Below are positions 25,232 through 32,444 of a DNA stretch of 64,000 nucleotides, one piece after another. The stretch spans positions 124,001 through 188,000 of the forward strand of contig NZ_JALBGC010000005.1 in NCBI RefSeq assembly GCF_022631375.1. Direction: 5' to 3'. A program made the position numbers and the translations under genes. Source of the stretch: Hymenobacter cyanobacteriorum. Lineage in GTDB: Bacteria; Bacteroidota; Bacteroidia; Cytophagales; Hymenobacteraceae. A model generated the notes under the pieces. It was not told where the DNA came from. It was given only the letters and a program-made list of their open reading frames with translations, and searched no databases. How positions within the stretch are numbered: position 1 is the stretch's first letter; every line of letters starts with the position of its first letter.

Positions 25232-26697
25232 TTTTCCGATTCGAAAATATGGTTTTTGAGTACGGAAGAGATTTCTTTCATGCGGGTTTCCACTTCCTTA
25301 AATTCTTTAAAGAGTGTTCCATACGCTGTTATAGCATATTCTTTAATGTGAGAACCATCAAAGAAGTATAAACCGAAATCATTCTTTTTAAGGTCAAATT
25401 TAGAATCTAGCTCGCCCTGAATCTCTTTTATTTTTTCGAAAGCAAAACTGGTGGATTCCTTTAGGTGTGCTAAGTGCATGTAGTTATTAATAGCCTCTGA
25501 CATTAGAGGGCTATGAGTAGTTATAAGTATACGATTATTGTTCATGCTAGCGAACTTCATCAGGATATTGATGAGTTTGATTTGGTTGGATGGGTGAAGA
25601 TTCTCTTCGGGTTCGTCAATAAACAAAAAATTGTTTTTATCGTTAGCCCAATATTTGAAATAGAGGTATAGCGTTGCTAACTGATTCGATGATGAACTGG
25701 AAAGATGCATTTCTAGCTCTTGCCCTTCATGATGGCGCAATTTAAACTCAACTGGTGATAGGCCTGCATTTGCTTGGTGTTCTATATCGCCACCAATAAG
25801 CTCTCTTAATTCATCTAATAAATCTTTGTAATAATTGTTTGGTTTAGGCTGCTTGCCTAAGTCGAACATCTGCTTAACCAGTCTATTTAATGGTTTTGTA
25901 AAAGGATTGACTGGTTTGTTTTCGCTTACTACATTATCTGCAGTAATCTGACGTGTGCCATTCATTAAATCCAACTCGTCTTTAGCAGCAGTATAGACGT
26001 ATTTGTAGTAGGCTGGAAAGAATGTTCTGTTTGCAGGTAAGAAAAAAGGTAAAAACCTTGAGCCAATTATACTATTAAATATAATCCTCTCAATTGACCT
26101 ATTAATGCTTTTGTTTATATAGCTAGGTTCATTGTCATATGTAATTGAATATGAAGTGTATGTTGGGAATGCCTTTTGCAGATTTTGGAAATTAAAAGAA
26201 TCCTCGAACCCGTCTATTTTTTCCTTTTTGAGCCTGATTTTAAAGCTATTTTTAGTCTTGATGAGTGAATAAGCTCTAGTTGTTCTCTCTTTTGAGATGA
26301 ATATGAATAGCATTTTCTCGCCATAATGACGCACTGCGTCTGATATTTCCCCTCTTAAACTTAATTTTATATTATTAATTAAGTCGTTATCAGGTGATAT
26401 GTTGAATGTTGTGGCAATGCTTTTGCTCTTGACCTGTGAGAGATACTCATTTTCCGCTGTATTCAGCATTTCATGAGTTATTTCTAACTCTCTATTGTGA
26501 TTGTCTAAATCAAATGAAAAGTTAAGGGAATTCCCTTTGAACCCTTGTGGTTGCGTTTCGTAGTCAAACATGCTCCATAGTAATAATGAAGCATAAGTTT
26601 TGCCGCTATTGTTATAACCAACAAAAAGATTAACTCTTTTTGACAAATCAATTTCACCTGATTTTAGAGGTCCTAGATTTTTGAAATGAATCTTCAT
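25228..26697 (-). CDS. AAA (ABC/SMC-like, AAA15-type) ATPase
   Basis: 489-residue ATPase of the RecF/OLD-like class. Walker A is GYNNSGKT (27-34), the ABC-like signature is LSSSSSNQ (332-339), Walker B with catalytic Glu is FLFIDEPEENLHP (357-369), and the switch His is in ITTHSP (392-397). There is no coiled-coil of SMC size and no C-terminal TOPRIM domain, so it is not a complete OLD nuclease. It is the first gene of a two-gene unit with the nuclease-like protein. I chose the ATG at 26697: the frame stays open upstream only because it runs antisense through clpB. Strongly AT-rich. Confidence 0.9.
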   Translation of the reverse strand: MKIHFKNLGPLKSGEIDLSKRVNLFVGYNNSGKTYASLLLWSMFDYETQPQGFKGNSLNFSFDLDNHNRELEITHEMLNTAENEYLSQVKSKSIATTFNISPDNDLINNIKLSLRGEISDAVRHYGEKMLFIFISKERTTRAYSLIKTKNSFKIRLKKEKIDGFEDSFNFQNLQKAFPTYTSYSITYDNEPSYINKSINRSIERIIFNSIIGSRFLPFFLPANRTFFPAYYKYVYTAAKDELDLMNGTRQITADNVVSENKPVNPFTKPLNRLVKQMFDLGKQPKPNNYYKDLLDELRELIGGDIEHQANAGLSPVEFKLRHHEGQELEMHLSSSSSNQLATLYLYFKYWANDKNNFLFIDEPEENLHPSNQIKLINILMKFASMNNNRILITTHSPLMSEAINNYMHLAHLKESTSFAFEKIKEIQGELDSKFDLKKNDFGLYFFDGSHIKEYAITAYGTLFKEFKEVETRMKEISSVLKNHIFESEK

Positions 26698-26713
26698 AAG
26701 ACTAAGTTTGGTA

Positions 26714-26721
26714 CAAATGTA
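26714..26721 (-). promoter_or_regulatory. Probable -7 box of the ATPase operon
   Basis: On the minus strand this reads TACATTTG, matching the Bacteroidota TAnnTTTG box, 16 bases before the ATPase start codon. No good -33 TTTG is visible at the usual distance, so this is only probable. Confidence 0.4.
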
Positions 26722-26895
26722 TGGCACATGCATTGAAATGAATGAATTGGCCCGTTCTGCAATAATGTCTGTATGTAGGCTCTTAAGAACCGAAATTCCC
26801 AGCCAAAAAGTCCGAAAAATCACTCTCGCACCCCGTTTGCTAGTCCTTTCGTACAAACTTCCTAACCCGAAGCACCTACTTAGAGACAACCCAAC

Positions 26896-29505
26896 ATGGA
26901 CTTTAAAAACTTCACCATCAAGGCGCAGGAGGCCGTGCAGAAGGCCACCGAAATAGCCGGGGGCAACCAGCAGCAGGCCGTCGAAACGGGCCATTTGCTG
27001 AAGGGCCTCTTCCAGAGCGACGAAAGCGTCTTCTCGTTTCTGGCCAATAAGCTGGGCGCCAACCTCAACATCCTCACGCCGCGGCTCGATGCCATTGTGG
27101 CCGCCTACCCCAAGGTGAGCGGCGGCTCGCCCTACTTCGCCAACGACGCCGCTGCCGCCGTGCAGCGCGCCAACACGGCCATGAAGGACATGGGCGACGA
27201 GTTCGTGTCCGTCGAGCACCTGCTGCTGGGCATCCTCGGCGGCAAGGACGCCGTGGCCACGCTGCTCAAAGACACCGGCTTCAACGACAAGGACTTGAAG
27301 GCCGCCATCAAGGAGCTGCGCGGCGGGCGCAAAGTCACGAGCCAGAGCGCCGAAGACCAGTACCAGAGCCTGAACCGCTACGCCCGCAACCTCAACGAGC
27401 AGGTGCGCGCTGGCAAGATGGACCCCGTGATTGGCCGCGACGAGGAAATCCGCCGCGTGCTGCAAATCCTCTCGCGCCGCACCAAAAACAACCCCGTGCT
27501 GCTCGGCGAGCCCGGCGTGGGCAAAACCGCCATCGTGGAGGGCCTGGCCCAGCGCATCGTGGCCGGCGACGTGCCCGAAAACCTGCGCGACAAAGTCATC
27601 ATGAGCCTCGACATGGGCCTGCTCGTGGCCGGGGCCAAGTACAAGGGCGAGTTTGAGGAGCGCCTCAAGGCCGTCATCAAAGAAGTGACCGACTCCGACG
27701 GCCAGATTGTGCTCTTCATTGACGAGATGCACACCCTCATCGGGGCCGGCGGCGGGGGCGAGGGCGCCATGGACGCCGCCAACCTGCTCAAGCCCGCCCT
27801 GGCGCGCGGCGAGCTGCACGCCATCGGGGCCACCACGCTCAAGGAATACCAGAAATACATCGAGAAGGACAAGGCCCTCGAACGCCGTTTCCAGGCCGTG
27901 ATGGTGGACGAGCCCACCCTGGAGGACGCCATCAGCATCATGCGCGGCATCAAGGAAAAGTACGAGCTGCACCACGGCGTGCGCATCACCGACGACGCCG
28001 TAATTGCGGCCGTGGAGCTGAGCGCCCGCTACATCACCGACCGTTTCCTGCCCGACAAGGCCATCGACCTCATGGACGAGGCCGCCGCCAAGCTCCGCAT
28101 CGAGTTGAATTCCATGCCCGTGGAGCTGGACGAGATTCAGCGCCGCATCATGCAGCTAGAAATCGAGCGCGAAGCCATCCGCCGCGAAGACAACCGCGAC
28201 CGCGAAGCCATCCTCAGCAAAGAATTGGCCGAGCTGAACGACCGCCGCGACACCCTGAAAGCCCGCTGGGAAAGCGAAAAAGGCGTCCTCACCGGCATCC
28301 AGACCCAAAAGGAAGCCATCGAGCAGTTCAAGCTGGAAGCCGAGCAGGCCGAGCGCCAGGGCGATTACGCCCGCGTGGCCGAGCTGCGCTACGGCAAGAT
28401 TCAGGAAGCCGAAGCCAAGCTGAAAGCCCTGCAAGACGAAGCCAACGCCAACAAAGACGGCGGCGCCATGCTCCAGGAAGTTGTGACCAGCGAGTCCATC
28501 GCCGAAGTGGTAGCCAAGTGGACGGGCATTCCGGTAAGCAAAATGCTGCAATCGGACCGCGAGAAGCTGCTGAACCTCGAAGCCGAGCTGGGCAAGCGCG
28601 TGGCGGGGCAGTCGGAGGCCATCGCGGCCATTTCCGACGCCGTGCGCCGCTCCCGCGCCGGCCTGCAAGACCCCAAGCGGCCCATCGGCTCGTTCATTTT
28701 CTTGGGTACCACCGGCGTGGGCAAAACCGAGCTGGCCAAGGCCTTAGCCGAGTATTTGTTCAACGATGAAAACGCCATGGTGCGCATCGACATGAGCGAG
28801 TATCAGGAGCGCCACGCCACCTCGCGCCTCATCGGCGCGCCTCCCGGCTACGTGGGCTACGACGAAGGCGGCCAGCTCACGGAGGCCGTGCGCCGCAAGC
28901 CCTACTCGGTGGTGCTGCTCGATGAAATCGAGAAGGCGCACCCCGACGTGTTCAACATCCTGCTGCAAGTGCTCGACGATGGCCGCCTCACCGATAACAA
29001 GGGCCGGGTGGCGAACTTCAAGAACACCATCATCATCATGACCTCGAACACCGGGGCCGACATCATCCAGAAGAACTTCAAGGAGCTCAACGAGTTCAAC
29101 CACGAGGAGGTCGTCGACCGCACCCGCGACGAAGTGGTGGAGCGCCTCAAGCAGCACATGCGCCCCGAGTTCCTGAACCGCATCGACGAAATCGTGATGT
29201 TCCAGCCCCTCAAGCGCAAGGAAATCCGCAAGATTGTCGACATCCAGTTCAAGCAAATCCAGCAGCGCCTGGCCGAGGCCGGCATCCAACTGGAGGCCAC
29301 GAACGAAGTGCTCGACTACTTGGGCGAATCCGGTTTCGACCCGCAGTTCGGTGCGCGGCCTTTGAAGCGCGTATTGCAGCGCGTGATTCTGAACGAGCTA
29401 TCGAAGGACATCCTCTCGGGCCGCGTGAGCAAAGACGCCGTGGTAGAGGCCGTGCTGGAAGACGGCGCGGTGAAGTTCGAGAACGTGGAAATGCCGGCGG
29501 TGTAA
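26896..29505 (+). CDS. clpB: ATP-dependent disaggregase ClpB
   Basis: 869-residue AAA+ chaperone that, with DnaK, resolubilises aggregated proteins. The N-terminal Clp repeat domain starts MDFKNFTIKAQEAVQKA. Nucleotide-binding domain 1 has GEPGVGKTAIVEGLA and Walker B VLFIDEMHTLIGAG; a coiled-coil middle domain (about residues 400-520) marks ClpB rather than ClpA or ClpC; nucleotide-binding domain 2 has GTTGVGKTELAKALAE and VVLLDEIEKAHPDVFN. Length is normal. It is single and high-GC, and sits between two AT-rich accessory segments. A terminator follows. Confidence 0.97.
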   Translation: MDFKNFTIKAQEAVQKATEIAGGNQQQAVETGHLLKGLFQSDESVFSFLANKLGANLNILTPRLDAIVAAYPKVSGGSPYFANDAAAAVQRANTAMKDMGDEFVSVEHLLLGILGGKDAVATLLKDTGFNDKDLKAAIKELRGGRKVTSQSAEDQYQSLNRYARNLNEQVRAGKMDPVIGRDEEIRRVLQILSRRTKNNPVLLGEPGVGKTAIVEGLAQRIVAGDVPENLRDKVIMSLDMGLLVAGAKYKGEFEERLKAVIKEVTDSDGQIVLFIDEMHTLIGAGGGGEGAMDAANLLKPALARGELHAIGATTLKEYQKYIEKDKALERRFQAVMVDEPTLEDAISIMRGIKEKYELHHGVRITDDAVIAAVELSARYITDRFLPDKAIDLMDEAAAKLRIELNSMPVELDEIQRRIMQLEIEREAIRREDNRDREAILSKELAELNDRRDTLKARWESEKGVLTGIQTQKEAIEQFKLEAEQAERQGDYARVAELRYGKIQEAEAKLKALQDEANANKDGGAMLQEVVTSESIAEVVAKWTGIPVSKMLQSDREKLLNLEAELGKRVAGQSEAIAAISDAVRRSRAGLQDPKRPIGSFIFLGTTGVGKTELAKALAEYLFNDENAMVRIDMSEYQERHATSRLIGAPPGYVGYDEGGQLTEAVRRKPYSVVLLDEIEKAHPDVFNILLQVLDDGRLTDNKGRVANFKNTIIIMTSNTGADIIQKNFKELNEFNHEEVVDRTRDEVVERLKQHMRPEFLNRIDEIVMFQPLKRKEIRKIVDIQFKQIQQRLAEAGIQLEATNEVLDYLGESGFDPQFGARPLKRVLQRVILNELSKDILSGRVSKDAVVEAVLEDGAVKFENVEMPAV

Positions 29506-29526
29506 TTTGTCAAGCCGGTTTTGAAT

Positions 29527-29565
29527 GGGAAAGCCCCGTTAGCGTTGTGCTGGCGGGGCTTTCCC
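29527..29565 (+). terminator. Terminator after clpB
   Basis: GGGAAAGCCCCG and the matching CGGGGCTTTCCC pair, with GTTAGC/GCTGGC extending the stem. The inner part (GTCAGCG-like, TGCTGGCGGGGC) recurs at 30807-30838 and 31764-31801. Confidence 0.8.
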
Positions 29566-29646
29566 ACGTTTGAATGAAAAAGACTGATTTGTTATAGCTT
29601 TGAGTACAGGGTGAGGGCATCACCAAAGCTTAATTTAGAAGCGTCA

Positions 29647-30708
29647 ATGGGAAATCAAACCAACCTCAAAGAGGCCTTATATGCATACCTAGATAGCGCG
29701 CAATTCGCTCATCTTGGATATGCATTGAAAAAATTAGGCTTTCATAATGAGAGTTTAAAAAATGATTATTTAGACAAGCTTTATCAAAAAGTATATGAAA
29801 AATTAAGGGAGTATAAATCCTTGGAAACAATTGCTTGGATTGTGTATTCAAATATACGAGAAGAGTTTGTATTTAAAAAAGCGAGTTTTGTTGACGAGTC
29901 TGAAGGTGTAGATGTAATTACCAAATACGTAATAAATGAGATAGATGCTGGCTATATTACAGCTACGGATATCTCAAGTTATGTATTCTGTCCTGCTAGC
30001 TACTGTATTAAAAAAAGCTTTATAGATGATGAGGCTACCATTGAAGCACAGATAGGAACGGGTTTTCATGAGTATAGCAGATTGGTTTACTATACTGATG
30101 CATCAAAACGCAGTTTAGTTTTTGGAGGAAACGTAATTGGTGACCAATATTATAACAAGGACAATCATTATTTCTTTGATGATTTGCGTAAATCAAAAAT
30201 TGTGTACGCAGGGTATGATGCAAACAGTAAAAAATATTTTAAAAGCAGCAAAGCCAATTTCTTTGGTTCACCAAACTATATTTTTGCAAATGAGAATGGC
30301 CAGAATTATGTTGTGCAAGAGAAATTTAGAAACGCAAAGAAAAGGTCAAATATTCTGCGCAGTAGCCACAAAGCTCAAGTTGTTTCGTATATAAATTTTT
30401 TGGATTCAATCGACGCATTGTATGGGTATATTGTCTATTGGTATTACGTCGGCGAAGATGATTCCAAACGCATTAAAGAATGTATTGTATTCAAGGTAGA
30501 GAAAAGCGAGACAGATGAGGAGGAGATTCAAAGCGTATTTCAGGATGTCTCTTGGATTAATGAAGGGTTTGATTTGGAATTTGACCGTGATAAGTTGGAT
30601 GCAAAGAAATGCGTTAATTGCGTTGTGAACAGGTTTTGTGGTCACAAAACAGGTAGATTTACACAAGTTTCAATCCCTTATGGGAAAGAATATTATGGGC
30701 TAATTTGA
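29647..30708 (+). CDS. Cas4-like Fe-S PD-(D/E)XK protein with altered active site
   Basis: 353-residue AT-rich gene. Four Cys fit the Cas4/AddB-type [4Fe-4S] layout: Cys115 in YVFCPASYC, and Cys322, Cys325, Cys331 in KCVNCVVNRFC. Nuclease landmarks are present in order: His141 in GTGFHEY, a GxPD-like motif GSPNYI, an ExK-like motif YVVQEKFR and QVVSY (Gln244, Tyr248). The expected catalytic Asp is Asn210 and the expected Glu of ExK is Gln224; Lys226 is kept. It may therefore be a non-cutting DNA-binding member. No cas genes or CRISPR array are nearby. ATG 29647 is preferred; an in-frame GTG at 29611 is the alternative. Confidence 0.75.
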   Translation: MGNQTNLKEALYAYLDSAQFAHLGYALKKLGFHNESLKNDYLDKLYQKVYEKLREYKSLETIAWIVYSNIREEFVFKKASFVDESEGVDVITKYVINEIDAGYITATDISSYVFCPASYCIKKSFIDDEATIEAQIGTGFHEYSRLVYYTDASKRSLVFGGNVIGDQYYNKDNHYFFDDLRKSKIVYAGYDANSKKYFKSSKANFFGSPNYIFANENGQNYVVQEKFRNAKKRSNILRSSHKAQVVSYINFLDSIDALYGYIVYWYYVGEDDSKRIKECIVFKVEKSETDEEEIQSVFQDVSWINEGFDLEFDRDKLDAKKCVNCVVNRFCGHKTGRFTQVSIPYGKEYYGLI

Positions 30709-30755
30709 TTAAGTTGCTATCCTCGCGCTAAGGCACGCCTGCGATAAACTTCAGC

Positions 30756-30786
30756 TACCCCGGCCGCGGCCGCCACGGCGGCGGGG
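30756..30786. repeat. 31-bp GC-rich palindromic core, copy 1
   Basis: Begins TACCCCGGCCGCGGCCGCC and ends CGGCGGCGGGG; identical to the cores at 31701-31731 and 32403-32433. It is preceded by GGCACGCCTGCGATAAACTT, similar to the sequence before copy 2, and followed by the terminator-like stem at 30807-30838. It lies between the convergent Cas4-like gene and PIN pseudogene. Confidence 0.9.
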
Positions 30787-30806
30787 CGGGGGAGATACAC
30801 AAAAAG

Positions 30807-30838
30807 TCCTGTCAGCGCAATGCTGGTGGGGTTTTTAT
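30807..30838. terminator. Terminator-like stem downstream of copy 1
   Basis: TCCTGTCAGC pairs with GCTGGTGGGG (G-U pairs included), then GTTTTTAT. It is related to the clpB terminator and to 31764-31801. Confidence 0.55.
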
Positions 30839-30855
30839 CGTTGGAAACCAATTTG

Positions 30856-31259
30856 TCAAAAGCTGCTCAGAAACTCCTGCAAGCTGACGACGGGCACCCG
30901 GGGAAACTCCAACTGCCTGAGCACCGCAAAGTGCTGGTCATTGGTGACCAAGTAATCGACGCTGGCGGCAATGGCTACGTCCACGAATTTATTGTCGTCG
31001 GGGTCGGCTTCGATGAGCTGCCATTTGTAACAGGCCTCCTGAAACGATGTATTGGGAGCCGATAGCAAGATTTCAACACATGAGCGGCCGTGCTGGCCGA
31101 GTAGTGACGCGTCAATATTTCATCGTACTCGGTTAGTATCTCGTTGCTGAGCACCCAATGAAATGCTTCAGTCGCAAATAGCTCATACAAGCGGTGGAAA
31201 GGGCTTTTGCGGTTGAGCGAAGCCAAGAGGCAGTTCGTGTCGATAACGGCCCGCCACAT
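30856..31259 (-). pseudogene. PIN-domain toxin broken by a one-base frameshift
   Basis: The N-terminal half (MWRAVIDTNCLLASL, LSNEILTEYDEIL) is in one frame from 31259, and the C-terminal half (ADPDDNKFVDVAIAASVDYLVTNDQHF, ending LQEFLSSF) is in another down to 30856. Both halves together make one PIN toxin of about 134 residues of the 'putative toxin component, PIN family' type, with active-site acids in both halves. The break is at about 31069-31073 in a short A-run on the coding strand, where one extra A would restore the frame. It could be a real mutation, a sequencing error or slippage. Confidence 0.8.
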
Positions 31260-31480
31260 CAGGAAGGCTCGTTGAGCATCCGCTCATAGTCTTCAGCCGT
31301 GTAGCCGCGTTCGGTATCGATGCGTTCCACTTCGTCCAGCATCTTTCGCGATAAGTGCGCGACCATAACGCGTTGTAACTCCAAGGTTTCTTCATCACTC
31401 ATGCCACGCTCAAACAGGCGGAGTAAGCGCACTTGAATGGGGGTAAGGCGGGTGGGCTGAGCGGAAGTATTGGGCGACAT
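31259..31480 (-). CDS. Antitoxin partner of the broken PIN toxin
   Basis: 73-residue protein (MSPNTSAQPTRLTPIQVRLL, ending YTAEDYERMLNEPS) whose stop overlaps the PIN start by one base (TGATG). RLTPIQVRLLRLFERGMSDEETLELQRVMVAHLSRK is helical, and the tail is acidic, as in antitoxins that cap PIN toxins. I chose the ATG at 31480; the frame is open upstream but looks non-coding. It may now be an orphan antitoxin. Confidence 0.75.
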   Translation of the reverse strand: MSPNTSAQPTRLTPIQVRLLRLFERGMSDEETLELQRVMVAHLSRKMLDEVERIDTERGYTAEDYERMLNEPS

Positions 31481-31799
31481 GTCGAACGGGAGCTTGGTAG
31501 TTGAAGCAAGATAACGCTGTCCACTCAAAAAATGGTGCCTGCCGCGCCGGCTAGTATTTTTGTCCCCAGCCGCTTCTCCAGCCTCCCCAGTTCCTTGGGA
31601 AGCCCCAAAAGGACTTTTAGGCCCTACCTGGGAGCTAAGTGAGCCCCAACAACTTTCGCGGCCTGCTTGGCTCTTGGGCACGCCCGCGAGAAACTCCCAT
31701 TACCCCGGCCGCGGCCGCCACGGCGGCGGGGTGGGTGGAACGAAGAAACCAGCAGGGACATCTGGAAGCCTCGTCAGCGTCGTGCTGGCGGGGCTTTTT
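31481..31799. other. Intergenic region carrying palindrome copy 2 and a terminator
   Basis: Gap between the antitoxin start and the end of the 160-residue membrane protein gene. It holds a stretch rich in CCCCAG/CTTGGG-like words (31560-31660), the GC-rich core at 31701-31731 and the terminator stem at 31764-31801. No gene is evident. Confidence 0.5.
31701..31731. repeat. 31-bp GC-rich palindromic core, copy 2
   Basis: Identical to copies 1 and 3. It is preceded by GGGCACGCCCGCGAGAAACT, related to the flank of copy 1, and followed after about 30 bases by a terminator-like stem, as in copy 1. Confidence 0.9.
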
Positions 31800-31801
31800 T
31801 T
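31764..31801 (-). terminator. Terminator-like stem at the 3' end of the 31800-32279 gene
   Basis: AGCCTCGTCAGC pairs with GCTGGCGGGGCT, then a run of seven Ts on the plus strand. The T-run reads correctly for plus-strand transcripts; for the leftward gene it is only a stem, so its direction is uncertain. Confidence 0.55.
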
Positions 31802-32279
31802 ATCGACTCAGCATAGTTGTGCCCATCAGCATACGTTCTAATTGATTGTGCAATCGCCGCTGCGTGCGCTTGTTTAGAGGGCGTCGTTGTTCATAATCTC
31901 GGATGATTTTCTGCTCGGTATCTTTAGTGTTAGTGTTCCAGGAAAGTGGCCCAACCAGCGAAAGCGTAAGGGCAACGGGGGCACCAAGAAAGGTGGTGTA
32001 GGCGTAGTTATTGGGGGCAGTGGAGTTGCCTCCCAACATGTTATAACCCCCCATATCCATTCGTGAACCTGAGTAGAGTACGATTCCGATAGCGACTGGT
32101 GCCAGGGCAGTTACCCCTTTACCCCACTTGCGACCCCTGTGGAAAAGGGCATGTAGCGCCTGTAGCGTGTCTGCAGCCGTGAAAATTCGGTTACTTGTCA
32201 TCGGTGCACTCAACATTTGGGCATCGCAATTCATACCAACAAGCGACAACAAGAGCAGTAAAAAGATGAAGCGCTTCAT
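31800..32279 (-). CDS. Exported membrane-associated protein of an unnamed family (single domain)
   Basis: 159-residue protein with a signal peptide (MKRFIFLLLLLSLVGMNCDAQ). The body reads FTAADTLQALHALFHRGRKWGKG, two hydrophobic segments, then RPLNKRTQRRLHNQLERML. The same pattern (DTxxA-xxLF-xx-R, hydrophobic pair, LPxxxxxxL basic end) occurs twice in the product of 32445-33431 next to it. I do not recognise the family. The start at 32279 is chosen for the signal sequence; an ATG lies three codons upstream. Confidence 0.75.
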   Translation of the reverse strand: MKRFIFLLLLLSLVGMNCDAQMLSAPMTSNRIFTAADTLQALHALFHRGRKWGKGVTALAPVAIGIVLYSGSRMDMGGYNMLGGNSTAPNNYAYTTFLGAPVALTLSLVGPLSWNTNTKDTEQKIIRDYEQRRPLNKRTQRRLHNQLERMLMGTTMLSR

Positions 32280-32402
32280 GACAAACAAAGGCTACTTGCA
32301 ATGATTGTCTAATATAGTAAAAAATAATTATTTTATAAGAATTTGTTGCAGCTTTAGCACTACAGAGCCTGGAACACAGATGTGCTTGCAGAAAACGCCC
32401 GC

Positions 32403-32433
32403 TACCCCGGCCGCGGCCGCCACGGCGGCGGGG
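32403..32433. repeat. 31-bp GC-rich palindromic core, copy 3
   Basis: Identical core to copies 1 and 2, placed 11 bases after the stop codon of the 32445-33431 gene. The upstream flank is more diverged (GCAGAAAACGCCCGC), and no terminator-like stem follows. Confidence 0.9.
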
Positions 32434-32444
32434 CCGCAACACCT

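Noticed and set aside
24449..26697. Assignment to PARIS, Gabija or Septu
   Set aside because: No TOPRIM or DUF4435-like domain, no helicase partner and no HNH motif in the partner; only the general ATPase plus nuclease layout is shared.
25228..27975. A single 915-codon frame that would fuse the ATPase to a long N-terminal extension
   Set aside because: The extra 426 codons run antisense through clpB and have the composition of shadow frames; the ATPase begins naturally at 26697 with MKIHFKN.
30820..31065. Plus-strand 81-codon frame
   Set aside because: Antisense to the PIN pseudogene, whose two halves show clear PIN motifs.
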